From positions 186,001 to 250,000 of the forward strand of contig NZ_SZPQ01000003.1 of the NCBI RefSeq assembly GCF_005217455.1: DNA of 64,000 bases. Direction: 5' to 3'. This stretch comes from Martelella alba. Lineage in GTDB: Bacteria > Pseudomonadota > Gammaproteobacteria > Enterobacterales > Enterobacteriaceae. Of the stretch, positions 33,409-41,323 are shown one piece after another. Positions within the stretch are counted from its first letter, which is position 1, and every line of letters begins with the position of its first letter. Both the position numbers and the translations under genes were made by a program. The notes below the pieces were generated by a model. It searched no databases and was not told where the DNA came from. It saw only the letters and a list, made by a program, of their open reading frames with translations.

Positions 33409-34233
33409 TTACGTTCGGGTCGCCCAGGATAAATACCGCCATTCAATAAGCTCGACGGCGTAATAAAACACCATGCCTAACAACGAAATCTCCACCAGCG
33501 CGGCAAACACCAGGTTGGTTTCCATCTGGGTGGAGGCGAACTGGATCAGGTAGCCCAGTCCGGCGGAAGCGCCGGCGAATTCGCCCACAATGGCGCCGAT
33601 GACGCTTAACGTGACGGCGATTTTCAAGCCGGACATCAGATAGGGTAAGGAATGGGGGATCTGCACCCGCCACAAAATTTCCCCTCGGCCGGCGCCGACC
33701 GAACGCAATAGCGCCATCAGATTGGGATCGGCGGCACGCAGGCCAAGCAGCATGTTCAGCGCCACCGGAAAGAAAGCCATGACCACAATCAGCAGCAGCT
33801 TGGGCGCCAGGTCATAGCCAAACCACAGGATAAACAGTGGGGCGAGGGCGATTTTCGGCACGTTTTGAAACAGGACCATTAAGGGATAAACCGCTTTGCC
33901 GGCCAGCGCGAAACGGGCGATAAACAGCGCCGCCGCCACTCCCACCAGGCCGGATAACAGGATACCGTAGATGATTTCCTGCGCCGTGACCCACGCGGCC
34001 TGTGCCAGCATATCCTGCCGGCTTATCAGAATGTGGTAGATACCCGCCGGCGCGGGCAGCACATATTCGGGCAGGCGCCAGAGACTGGCAATGGCCTGCC
34101 AAAGGCCCAAAATGGCGACAATCAACGTCACCGCCGGGGAGATTTCCCGCAAAACATACCGCCAGCGGGACGTCCGCCGTTCCCTGGCCGGCGTCGGTTT
34201 GACCGCCAACGCGGCGCGAAGGGGATTGTTCAT
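33409..34233 (-). CDS. NitT/TauT-type ABC transporter permease
   Basis: This 274-residue inner-membrane protein has six hydrophobic helices of the SsuC/TauC type. The binding-protein-dependent EAA-like loop is LRSVGAGRGEILWRVQIPHS, near residue 185, where the ATPase docks. ALAPLFILWFGYDLAPKLLL is also typical. Its ATG overlaps the ATPase stop (ATGA, 34230-34233), so the two are translationally coupled. The substrate is not readable from the permease. Confidence 0.92.
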   Translation of the reverse strand: MNNPLRAALAVKPTPARERRTSRWRYVLREISPAVTLIVAILGLWQAIASLWRLPEYVLPAPAGIYHILISRQDMLAQAAWVTAQEIIYGILLSGLVGVAAALFIARFALAGKAVYPLMVLFQNVPKIALAPLFILWFGYDLAPKLLLIVVMAFFPVALNMLLGLRAADPNLMALLRSVGAGRGEILWRVQIPHSLPYLMSGLKIAVTLSVIGAIVGEFAGASAGLGYLIQFASTQMETNLVFAALVEISLLGMVFYYAVELIEWRYLSWATRT

Positions 34234-35054
34234 GCCGCCGCCCCCGCGCTATGGCCATGCTTGAGCAGCCCCCGGAGTCGCCCGGCGGTACGGCCGAAAT
34301 CCGGCAGAGCGTAAGTGCTCTCGCCGCGAGGCTGGGGCAGGTCGACGGACAGGGTCTCGATGATGCGGGCGGGATTGGTGGCCATGACATAAACCCGCTG
34401 TGACAAGAAAACCGCCTCCTCAATGGAGTGAGTCACCAGCACCACGGTTTTACCGGTACGGGACCAGATTTCCAGCAAAAACTCACACATGTCCTCGCGG
34501 GTGATGGCGTCCAGCGCGCCGAAAGGTTCGTCCATCATCAACACCTCCGGGTCCAGGGCCAGCGCCCGCGCGATGGAAACACGCTGGCGCATGCCGCCCG
34601 ACAATTGCGATGGCAGTTTGCCGGCGGATTTTTCCAGGCCGACCATCCGCAACATCTCCATGGCGCGCGCATCGATCTGCGCCCGGTTAAGGTCCTTGCG
34701 GGCAATTTCCATCAGCAATTTGACGTTATCCAGGGCGCTCTTCCAGGGCATGAGCGTCGCTTCCTGGAACACCAGGCCGATGCGTTGTTGACGCGCGGCC
34801 TCGCCGGGATCCACGTCCGCCACCCGGACTTGCCCCTCGGAGGGCGTCAACAGGCCGGCCAGTACTTTGAGCAGAGTGCTTTTACCGCAACCCGACGGGC
34901 CGATAAAGGAAACAAAACTGCCGCGGGCGATCTCCAGGGCGATATTGTGCAGCACCCGATGGCGGGCGCCTTCGTGGATAAAATCCACCGCCACGCCGTT
35001 GGCCCACAAATGCGGCCGCTCGGCGGCCTGACTATCTGAATAGGTCGAAGTCAT
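34230..35054 (-). CDS. NitT/TauT-type ABC transporter ATP-binding protein
   Basis: This 274-residue cytoplasmic ATPase powers the importer. Walker A is GPSGCGKSTLLK (about residue 53), the signature LSGGMRQRVSIARALALDP (about 150), Walker B VLMMDEPFGALD and the His switch VLVTHSIEEAV. Length and motifs fit SsuB/TauB. The GST gene precedes it by 25 bp and the permease overlaps its end. It is a normal, apparently intact subunit. Confidence 0.93.
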   Translation of the reverse strand: MTSTYSDSQAAERPHLWANGVAVDFIHEGARHRVLHNIALEIARGSFVSFIGPSGCGKSTLLKVLAGLLTPSEGQVRVADVDPGEAARQQRIGLVFQEATLMPWKSALDNVKLLMEIARKDLNRAQIDARAMEMLRMVGLEKSAGKLPSQLSGGMRQRVSIARALALDPEVLMMDEPFGALDAITREDMCEFLLEIWSRTGKTVVLVTHSIEEAVFLSQRVYVMATNPARIIETLSVDLPQPRGESTYALPDFGRTAGRLRGLLKHGHSAGAAA

Positions 35055-35079
35055 ATCAAGCCTCGCGAAGGTCAGCGAA

Positions 35080-35673
35080 TCAGGCGCGGGTGGCGATTTG
35101 GAAAGCCGGCCGCTGTTCTAGCTTGCCGATCCAGCCGGCCAGCGCCGGGAAGGGCGGCAAATCAAACGGAAATTTGACGCAACGGCCGACGATGGGGCCC
35201 AGGGCGATATCCGCCAGCGAGAACGCTTCCCCCGCCAGCCAGGGCTGCGCGGATAAATGTCCCTCCAGGATGTTCAATTCGCTGATGAGCGCGGGGCGGG
35301 TATTGGCGTCCCATTGATCCGGCGTTTTCTTGGCATCGCGAAAACCGCCGAGGTAGGCCGGATTCAAGGATGCCAGCAGCCAGTCCATCCAGCGTTCAAT
35401 CAACGTCCGCTGGCCGGGATCGGCGGGATAAAGCGGCGATCCGGCCGTCGCGGCCAAATAACGCAGGATGGTATTGGATTCCCAAATGACCAGGGAACCG
35501 TCAATCAGCGTCGGCACTTTGCCGGTGGGATTGAGCGCGGCGTATTCCGGCGTCGCGGTGTTGCCGAACTGGCGGCCATAGTCTTCGCGCCGGTAGTCGG
35601 CGCCCAGTTCCTGCAAGAGAAATACAACCTTCTGGACGTTGCCGGACGTGGCCCGGCCAAGCAGCTTATACAT
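35080..35673 (-). CDS. Glutathione S-transferase family protein
   Basis: This 197-residue protein has an N-terminal thioredoxin fold (MYKLLGRATSGNVQKVVFLL) with the glutathione-binding segments NPTGKVPTLIDG and WESNTILRYLA, then a helical C-terminal domain. In the gentisate pathway a GST-type maleylpyruvate isomerase follows the ring-cleaving cupin, so a GSH-dependent isomerase role is possible here; it could instead act in detoxification. I set the start at the ATG 35673, which overlaps the RidA stop by 8 bases. The longer frame to 35811 would lie in the RidA gene. It is third in order after the cupin and LVIVD/RidA genes. Confidence 0.88.
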   Translation of the reverse strand: MYKLLGRATSGNVQKVVFLLQELGADYRREDYGRQFGNTATPEYAALNPTGKVPTLIDGSLVIWESNTILRYLAATAGSPLYPADPGQRTLIERWMDWLLASLNPAYLGGFRDAKKTPDQWDANTRPALISELNILEGHLSAQPWLAGEAFSLADIALGPIVGRCVKFPFDLPPFPALAGWIGKLEQRPAFQIATRA

Positions 35674-36064
35674 GGGCGGTTTTCTCCAATGGGGCATAAA
35701 CGATGCAATCGATTTCGATACGGGTGGTGATGACCGCGCGCGCTTCAACGGTGGTGCGCGACAAACGGCCATCGGGGAAAAAGCTTTTGAATACGCCGTT
35801 GTAGCGGCCAAAATCCCGGGCGTCCGCCAAGTAAACCGTGGCCTTGATCACGTCGTTCAGGGCGCAGCCCGCCAGCGTCAAAATCCGCTCAATGGCCAAC
35901 AGCGTGCCGCGGGTTTCTTCCTCTATCGTGCCGCCTATCATGTTGCCGTCGACGTCTTTAGCGACCTGTCCGGACACAAACAGATAATCGCCCGCGCGTA
36001 CCGCGGGATAAAACGGCAGATTGGGATTTTTCGCGCCGAATACCTCGATTTCGCCGTCACTCAT
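35666..36064 (-). CDS. RidA-family (YjgF/YER057c/UK114) enamine/imine deaminase-like protein
   Basis: This 132-residue protein has the RidA fold signatures LFVSGQVAKDVDGNM and IERILTLAGCALNDVIKATV, with RTTVEARAVITTRIEIDCIV containing an Arg at the catalytic position. RidA proteins hydrolyse reactive enamines or imines, and several subfamilies act in catabolic operons on aromatic or amino-acid intermediates. It is bounded by LVIVD (9 bp) and GST (8-base overlap). Its presence suggests a nitrogen-containing or enamine-like intermediate in the pathway, but this is inference. Confidence 0.88.
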   Translation of the reverse strand: MSDGEIEVFGAKNPNLPFYPAVRAGDYLFVSGQVAKDVDGNMIGGTIEEETRGTLLAIERILTLAGCALNDVIKATVYLADARDFGRYNGVFKSFFPDGRLSRTTVEARAVITTRIEIDCIVYAPLEKTAHV

Positions 36065-36073
36065 GGCGTCTCC

Positions 36074-37204
36074 TCATAGAATATTGCTTTCGATGATGTC
36101 CAAACCCTGCTGTCGGTCGAGCAGGTAGATCAGGCCGCGTTCGTCCATCGTGACGTCATTGGACGATACCCGTTGGCAGCCGGCGGGCGGATCGGGCATA
36201 TAGAAGCCCACTTCTTTCGGCGCGAAGGGGTTGGCGATATCCACCAGACGCAACCCCTGGGCGAACCAAGCGAACGGCAGCACATGGCCAAAATATTTTT
36301 CCGCCGGTTGATGACAGCCGGTCATGGGTTCCTGCGCGCGCCCGTCCAGGTCCAGTCCTTCCACCTGGAACGTGGCGATGGGCATGGGCTGGCGTTCGTC
36401 GGAAATATCATAAAACCAGCAAAAGGACGGTGGCGAAGGGTAAAGCTTGGCCACATCCTCGTCCGCCACCACCATGATCCGCCGGCCGCGCAACAGATCG
36501 GCAATCGGTAAGGCGGTATGGGTGGGGTGCGGGTGGGCCGGACTGCTATTGACGCCGGATATCAGCGTCGGCTTGCGGATATCCGAGATATCCAGGATAA
36601 AAAAACCGTGGTGCCAGTAAGAGACGTACAACCGATCGCCTAGTCGTAGCGGGTGGTGGCAGCGTGGTTTGACGTAGTCATCCCAGGGATAGGTTTCGCC
36701 GCCGGCCACATGCTGACCCGGAATCCACCAGTTGGCCACTTCCTCCGGCCGGGCGGGATCGGCGAGGTCGAGAATTTTAACGATATTGCCGATATAGCCT
36801 TCCTCGGTGGGAGAGATATAGGCATAGCGACCGTCGTAACTGAAACGGTGTACGCCGCCGTGCCGGCCTGTCACCCGCCATTTGTTCAGCAAGCGGGGCC
36901 GGGATGGATCGGCGATATCAAAGATGCCCAGACCGCCGCCGAATTCGTCAGCCCCGTCGCGGAATTTTTCGTAGTTCACGATCATGATGCCGTCCTGCAC
37001 CCGGACTTTATGCGAGTGCCAGCCCATGGGAATATCCATTTTGTGCAGCAGCCTGGGCCTTGTGGGGTCGGCGATATCGTAGATGGACGTGCCGTGCGGC
37101 GGGCGCATATGTGAGATATAAAGAATCTGGTTGTCCACCCAGACCTGCCCGCCGCCGGGGCAATCAATATGACTGATCAAACGGGTATTGAACGCTGTAG
37201 CCAT
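36074..37204 (-). CDS. LVIVD-repeat beta-propeller protein of unknown function
   Basis: This 376-residue protein has repeated IxDIADPxRP blades (SIYDIADPTRPRLLHKMDIP, LGIFDIADPSRPRLLNKW, KILDLADPARPEEV, ILDISDIRKPTLI, LVDIANPFAPKEVGFY), typical of LVIVD propellers. It has no signal peptide. Clustered His and Cys residues (HSHK, CHHPLRL, YWHHGFF, HPHPTHT, GCHQP) could line a metal or ligand site. Such proteins are found near cupin dioxygenases and ABC importers, but I know of no proven reaction. It may assist the dioxygenase or act as a hydrolase- or isomerase-like enzyme. It lies 10 bp after the cupin gene and 9 bp before ridA. Confidence 0.85.
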   Translation of the reverse strand: MATAFNTRLISHIDCPGGGQVWVDNQILYISHMRPPHGTSIYDIADPTRPRLLHKMDIPMGWHSHKVRVQDGIMIVNYEKFRDGADEFGGGLGIFDIADPSRPRLLNKWRVTGRHGGVHRFSYDGRYAYISPTEEGYIGNIVKILDLADPARPEEVANWWIPGQHVAGGETYPWDDYVKPRCHHPLRLGDRLYVSYWHHGFFILDISDIRKPTLISGVNSSPAHPHPTHTALPIADLLRGRRIMVVADEDVAKLYPSPPSFCWFYDISDERQPMPIATFQVEGLDLDGRAQEPMTGCHQPAEKYFGHVLPFAWFAQGLRLVDIANPFAPKEVGFYMPDPPAGCQRVSSNDVTMDERGLIYLLDRQQGLDIIESNIL

Positions 37205-37214
37205 GAATGCTTTC

Positions 37215-38357
37215 CTACGCCAGTCGAAGAATATCGCCGCTTTCGTTCTTGCCGAAGCGCTGTAGCAGGCCGAAGGCTTTTAACGCCGGTTCATCGCTGG
37301 CGATAAATAAAAAGGCGGTTTGCGTGGCGCTCGGATTGACCCAATACAGCCAATGGTTGCCCGGCGCCGCCAGGGTATCGAAGGGGTCGCAGGAGAATGT
37401 TTCATCGTCGATAACGCACTGGGCCGATCCTTCCAGCGGCGAGACGAGCAGACTGGCGGTTTGCTTCATCGGCAGCGTGCGCTCGCCCGGACGCAGCATC
37501 AACATGAAAAAGGTCATGGTCTTATAAACGGGACCGCCGCTAAGCGGGTCGGTATATTCCACCATCAGTCCTTCGTAAGGGTCGGCTGGCGCGTGCCGGT
37601 TACGCTCTAAGAGCTCGCGCATGGCGTCGTAGCGATAAACGAACATCGGCGAGGAACCGCCAACGCCGCGGTAGTGGTCGACAAACCGCGGCGTCATGCC
37701 GCCGGTGCCGTAGATGCGCGCGGAATAATGCGGATCGAAACGGGCGCTTTGCTGTTTCTTCGCAATGCCGTTTTCTTGATAGTCATGCTCGAACTGCAAG
37801 GCGTTGAGGGTCTCCACCAGCGGATAATCCAGTACCGAGAGATTAATGGCCGGTTCATCGCCGTGGTTGCCGTGGTTATGCCAGGTATCCCTGGGCGTCA
37901 GCACCATATCCCCTGGCCCGAATTGAATATCTTCGCCTTCCACGCCAGTGAAATTTTGCGTGCCGGTCAAGCCTAACCGGATGGCGCTGGCGGTATGACG
38001 GTGCGGCGGCATGATCTCGTTGGGGTCATTGAGGCGGTAGGCGGTATAGAGCGTCGAGACGGTGGCGCGCTGTGGTTTCAGGCCCGGATTGAGCAGGATA
38101 AGCGATCGCCGGTCGGAATCCTCGGTGGAAATAAGGCTGGCGGACTGATAGAGCAGCGGTTCCAGATCGCGCTTGTAGCTCCAGTGAAACGGCACCGCTT
38201 TACGGCCTTCCATCAGCGAAGCGATTTCGTCGTGCGCCACGTCCGAGCGTTTGGCCCAGAACGGGAACATATGTTTGCGGTTGATTTCGTCATACATGCG
38301 ATCAAGGGCTTGCTTGCGCCCTGATGCGCCAGTGGCGGATTGCGTCATATCGGACAT
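37215..38357 (-). CDS. Bicupin ring-cleaving dioxygenase (gentisate 1,2-dioxygenase / 1-hydroxy-2-naphthoate dioxygenase-like)
   Basis: This 380-residue protein has two cupin domains as in gentisate dioxygenases. The Fe(II) site of the first cupin is visible as PPHRHTASAIRLGLTG (HxH) near residue 118, with a later His in TPRDTWHNHGNHG. The second cupin (AQCVIDDETFSCDPFDTLAA) has weak metal ligands, as usual. The enzyme would open an aromatic or hydroxylated ring with O2. I chose the ATG at 38357 because AGGAG lies 7 bases upstream. It is the first gene of an eleven-gene leftward operon. AT-rich DNA with TATGGTT elements lies upstream. No fumarylpyruvate hydrolase gene is present, so a standard gentisate pathway is not complete here. 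Confidence 0.83.
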   Translation of the reverse strand: MSDMTQSATGASGRKQALDRMYDEINRKHMFPFWAKRSDVAHDEIASLMEGRKAVPFHWSYKRDLEPLLYQSASLISTEDSDRRSLILLNPGLKPQRATVSTLYTAYRLNDPNEIMPPHRHTASAIRLGLTGTQNFTGVEGEDIQFGPGDMVLTPRDTWHNHGNHGDEPAINLSVLDYPLVETLNALQFEHDYQENGIAKKQQSARFDPHYSARIYGTGGMTPRFVDHYRGVGGSSPMFVYRYDAMRELLERNRHAPADPYEGLMVEYTDPLSGGPVYKTMTFFMLMLRPGERTLPMKQTASLLVSPLEGSAQCVIDDETFSCDPFDTLAAPGNHWLYWVNPSATQTAFLFIASDEPALKAFGLLQRFGKNESGDILRLA

Positions 38358-38400
38358 GCTGGGCTCCTGGTTGCGGCTCGGTAAAACGAACAACCAATTT

Positions 38401-38660
38401 TTAACCATAATTAACCATAATGCGCAATAGGTTGAGTATGGTTAAAAAATACCACCCATTGAGCAACTGCTTTTAATAGCCATTTCATGCTGGCGTGAGT
38501 GAAAAATGCGCTAAAAACAGGCGATGTCTGTAAAGATAAATTTATAACATACTGATAAAATTGATTTTTATAAAAAACATTTCGACTCAAAAAAACATCA
38601 AGGCATTTATTTTGGTCGAAATTGGTTGTCTTTTTTTTGTGATATGGTTTGTTTATGGTT
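38401..38660. promoter_or_regulatory. AT-rich control region with TTAACCATA/TATGGTT elements upstream of the cupin operon
   Basis: TTAACCATAA occurs twice in tandem (38401-38410, 38411-38420), and its inverse TATGGTTAA at 38437-38445. Two more TATGGTT copies lie at 38643-38649 and 38654-38660, 11 bp apart. The pairs face each other as an inverted repeat around a 17 bp spacer. This is a good candidate operator set for the GntR-type regulator at the operon's end. The whole stretch is far richer in A and T than the genes around it. Confidence 0.5.
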
Positions 38661-38963
38661 GCACCGGGACAAGGCGTAAAAATCCCCATTACCCATTATC
38701 GCGCAAGATGATCATGGGGGAGCCGGCCGGTCCGTCCGGTGAAAATTTGTTCACATTCAAGCGGTATAGTGACGCCGTCGGCGCGCTGCGCCGCCCTTCG
38801 CCGGTGCAGCGCGCCGGCCGGTACGAAAGGAAAAAACGATGACCGATGCCTGACGCCGCGTCGCGCCATTGTCGAGGGGAAACCGCGGGAAATGCCCGGT
38901 TGGCCTGATGGGAAATTTTTTTGCGCGGGACGCAACGCCGGCTACCGCGCTGGTGGGATATTG

Positions 38964-38999
38964 ATGATCATGGCCATCATGGCCATCATGGGCGGATAG
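38964..38999 (+). other. Tiny repetitive ORF (MIMAIMAIMGG), possible leader peptide
   Basis: An ATG preceded by GGTGGGATATTG opens eleven codons with four Met and three Ile, built on a repeated ATGGCCATC unit, ending in TAG. It is followed about 90 bp later by a hairpin plus T-rich run and then the regulator gene. The order resembles an attenuation leader, but the repeat could be a simple expansion. Confidence 0.25.
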
Positions 39000-39091
39000 C
39001 CTTATCGTACTAAAACCCGACTATCGTACAAGAAAGTCCCGCCGCATGCAGGGATGATGGAATGCCGCCGTACCCATTGTCAAAAGCGACA

Positions 39092-39120
39092 GCGGCCTGA
39101 ATCAGGCCGCGTTTTCTTTT
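39092..39120 (+). terminator. Intrinsic terminator-like hairpin in front of the FixJ-like regulator
   Basis: GCGGCCTGAATCAGGCCGC forms a perfect 8 bp stem with a 3-base loop, followed by GTTTTCTTTT. It fits an intrinsic terminator on the plus strand. As its end is only 23 bp before the ATG at 39144, it would stop transcripts arriving from upstream or act as an attenuator. Confidence 0.65.
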
Positions 39121-39143
39121 CGCATCAATGATAGGGCATATCC

Positions 39144-39764
39144 ATGAACCATATTGTCTATGTTGTCGATGACGATTTTGCAGTAAGGCAGTCTATTGTG
39201 GGACTGCTGCGATCGGAACACTATCATGTGGCCGATTTTCCCTCTCTTTCGGCCTTTTTTGCCCGACGGGCCGAGCCACATCCCGGTTGCGTCATTCTCG
39301 CGATGAACAGGCCGGCCTATCTGGGTTTTGAAATAATGACGATTCTGGCGAAGATTGGCCGGACGCTACCGGTTATTATCATTACCGGTTTCGGCACCAT
39401 TCCCTTTTCCGTGAAAGCGATAAAATCCGGTGCTCACGAGTTTTTGACCAAACCGCTGGAGTCGATGCCTTTACTGCGCGCGGTACGGGAAGGACTGGCG
39501 ACCGCTGAAAAAAATCTGGCTTTCCTGCATGAACAATCGCGCCTGGCGCAGCGGCACCAAACCCTGACGCCGCGGGAACGCGAAGTGATGGAGCTGGCCA
39601 TCGGCGGATTGCTCAACAAACAAATCGCCATGGCGCTGGGTGTCAGCGAAATCACCGCCAAAGTCCATAAACGGCGGGTGATGGAGAAGATGCAAACCCG
39701 TTCCCTGGCGGATCTGGTGCGGGCGGCCGAACGTTTGAACATCGTCAAATCGCAAAGCCGTTAG
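39144..39764 (+). CDS. FixJ/NarL-type regulator with a degenerate receiver domain
   Basis: This 206-residue protein has a receiver domain (about 1-120) and a LuxR-type helix-turn-helix (TPREREVMELAIGGLLNKQI, ALGVSEITAKVHKRRVMEKM). In the receiver the acidic pocket VVDDD and the later Thr (IIITGFG) and Lys (FLTKPLE) are kept. The phospho-acceptor Asp, expected in the LDVRMPG motif, is replaced by Ala (ILAMNRPAYLG, residue 53). It therefore cannot be phosphorylated in the usual way. No sensor kinase gene is adjacent. It may be constitutively active or regulated by another signal. Start ATG at 39144 lies just after a terminator-like hairpin. Convergent with the AraC gene (54 bp gap). Confidence 0.88.
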   Translation: MNHIVYVVDDDFAVRQSIVGLLRSEHYHVADFPSLSAFFARRAEPHPGCVILAMNRPAYLGFEIMTILAKIGRTLPVIIITGFGTIPFSVKAIKSGAHEFLTKPLESMPLLRAVREGLATAEKNLAFLHEQSRLAQRHQTLTPREREVMELAIGGLLNKQIAMALGVSEITAKVHKRRVMEKMQTRSLADLVRAAERLNIVKSQSR

Positions 39765-39818
39765 GCATGGCTGGCGCGGGTACGCCGTGCCGGCCCTCAT
39801 CGCCGCCGGCGCGCGATG

Positions 39819-40676
39819 TCACGCCTTTTGCCGGCGCCGCCACTGGCCCGGAGAGGTCATGGTAAACTGCTTGAACACCCTGGAGAAATGGCTTTGGTCG
39901 GTAAATCCGCATTCCAAGGCAATCTGCGTCAGGCTGTAATCAGCGTGTCGCAAAAGTTCGAGCGCTTTTCGCACCCGCATTTTTTGCAGCCAGGTATAGG
40001 CCGGCATGCCGGTGGCGTTTTTAAAATAACGGGCGAAATGCGCCCGCGATAACCGGCATTCCCTGGCGATTTGCTCCAAGGAGACGCTCCCGGCGAGATG
40101 TTCCAGCATAAAGTCCTTCGCCCGCTGTTCCTGCCAGGGTGCGAGCCGGCCTTTGTCGCCACGCCACTCCCGGCGGTCCGCGCCATAGGTGCCGGTAATA
40201 TGGGACAACAGCGCCAGAGAGATATGATCCAGCACAAAAGGATCGGGATCATTGCCCGTGGTCATAAGGGGTACCAATGCCTGGGCCAAATGGTATATCA
40301 CCGGATCGCGGGTATCCCGCGGACACTCGAAGCGTTTAATGGGCGTTCCCCCACTGTTAAAGGTAAATTCGTCCAGCGCGGGGCGGGGAATCAGCAGGCG
40401 GACGTTGTCAAACGGACTTAGATGCTGGCAGCGCCAGTCTTCGGTGAGATCGGTGATGGCCACCCCCTGCCTGGCATGGCCGCCCGCATAGACCAGCCGG
40501 TTGCCGCGCCACAGCTTATGCCGCCGGAAATCCGCCAACTGGACGATGACCGCGAAAGCATCCGCACAGGGAATAGGGATAATCGGGACGGACGCATCCG
40601 GCCGTTCATTGCGCTGCCGAATAACCGACAGGCGAGCGCCGTCGGATATCATCGACATCCGTTGGGGCAACAGCAT
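39819..40676 (-). CDS. AraC-family transcriptional regulator
   Basis: This protein of about 285 residues has a divergent N-terminal sensing domain and a C-terminal AraC DNA-binding domain. The two helix-turn-helix units are VSLEQIARECRLSRAHFARYF and YSLTQIALECGFTDQSHFSRVF (about residues 200-260), followed by TMTSPGQWRRR. The start may be the ATG at 40676 or a GTG one codon earlier. GGAGG lies upstream at suitable distance for both. Its target is not shown by sequence; candidates are the leftward XapX/YcaC-like genes or the rightward amidohydrolase genes. It resembles transcriptional activators with a cupin-like or RpoS-type half, but no ligand can be assigned. Confidence 0.9.
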   Translation of the reverse strand: MLLPQRMSMISDGARLSVIRQRNERPDASVPIIPIPCADAFAVIVQLADFRRHKLWRGNRLVYAGGHARQGVAITDLTEDWRCQHLSPFDNVRLLIPRPALDEFTFNSGGTPIKRFECPRDTRDPVIYHLAQALVPLMTTGNDPDPFVLDHISLALLSHITGTYGADRREWRGDKGRLAPWQEQRAKDFMLEHLAGSVSLEQIARECRLSRAHFARYFKNATGMPAYTWLQKMRVRKALELLRHADYSLTQIALECGFTDQSHFSRVFKQFTMTSPGQWRRRQKA

Positions 40677-40854
40677 CACTTTTATCCTCCCCGTCGGGTA
40701 TCCACCGATTTACCATTAATGTCACAATAAGCATCATTCCATTAACAGTAAACCGCTTGACAGCCTATTGGGGAGGATAGGAAAGGGCGTTTCGGCGCAA
40801 AGCGCGTCTTACCGGCCTTGGCGAGCCGCGGCCGTTCGATGAATCGGAATTTGG

Positions 40855-41115
40855 CTACTCTTTATTTGGACAATCTTCTTGCCGTGGCGAAGGCACGCCA
40901 CTGATTTTCGGCACGCATTCGCGACGAAACCAGACCCGCGTCAGCGGCTGCCTGCGCATAAGCCGCTTGACCGTCGGCACCAGTTGCTCGCCTACCAGCA
41001 TCCCGAGCAATCCCAGTAAGGCTATTGCCGGCGGCGCGGGCGAACGCACCTGCATGACCGCATAAAGGCAGCCGGCCAACGCGCCGACAATGAAGGAGAT
41101 CAGAAAAGACTTCAT
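40855..41115 (-). CDS. XapX domain membrane protein
   Basis: This 86-residue protein has two hydrophobic helices with the XapX signature RSPAPPAIALLGLLGMLVGEQ split by a short loop, and a basic cytoplasmic-looking C-terminal tail (RRQPLTRVWFRR). XapX proteins are small inner-membrane proteins of unknown function, often in pairs beside isochorismatase-fold hydrolases. The ATG at 41115 has GAGG upstream. It lies 11 bp after a second XapX gene. Confidence 0.85.
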   Translation of the reverse strand: MKSFLISFIVGALAGCLYAVMQVRSPAPPAIALLGLLGMLVGEQLVPTVKRLMRRQPLTRVWFRRECVPKISGVPSPRQEDCPNKE

Positions 41116-41126
41116 CGCGACCCTCG

Positions 41127-41288
41127 CTACAGACGTTCAATCACCAGCGTGACGAGATGTTCGCCCGCCAGCATCCCCAGCAAGCCGAACAACGCAATGG
41201 CCGGGGGCGCCGGCGAACGGACCTTAAGCAGCGCGTAAACCGCGCCGATAAGGACTCCGGCGCCCAGGGAGAGCAAATAAACCGGCAT
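41127..41288 (-). CDS. XapX domain membrane protein (second copy)
   Basis: This 53-residue protein carries the same core, VRSPAPPAIALFGLLGMLAG, preceded by a glycine-rich helix (LLSLGAGVLIGAVYALL). I chose the ATG at 41288 because GGGAG lies 7 bases upstream; a start ten codons earlier is possible. Being 11 bp upstream of a paralogue, it suggests tandem duplication and a possible heteromer. The YcaC-like hydrolase gene lies 35 bp upstream. Confidence 0.83.
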   Translation of the reverse strand: MPVYLLSLGAGVLIGAVYALLKVRSPAPPAIALFGLLGMLAGEHLVTLVIERL

Positions 41289-41323
41289 GGTCAGACTCCC
41301 GCTGTCGTGGTTACCCACCCTAT

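Larger units (their letters stand above)
38661..39143. other. Non-coding stretch upstream of the FixJ-like regulator
   Basis: No gene of normal size is convincing here. It holds a tiny ORF at 38964, a direct repeat TATCGTAC (39003-39010 and 39022-39029, 19 bp apart) and a terminator-like hairpin at 39092. These lie in order before the regulator start at 39144, so the stretch is probably its leader and promoter. Confidence 0.4.

Noticed and set aside
38561-38842. A 93-codon plus-strand frame with a hydrophobic start in the AT-rich island
   Set aside because: It has one hydrophobic stretch but then runs into basic low-complexity sequence, and it overlaps the TATGGTT elements. There is no good ribosome site.
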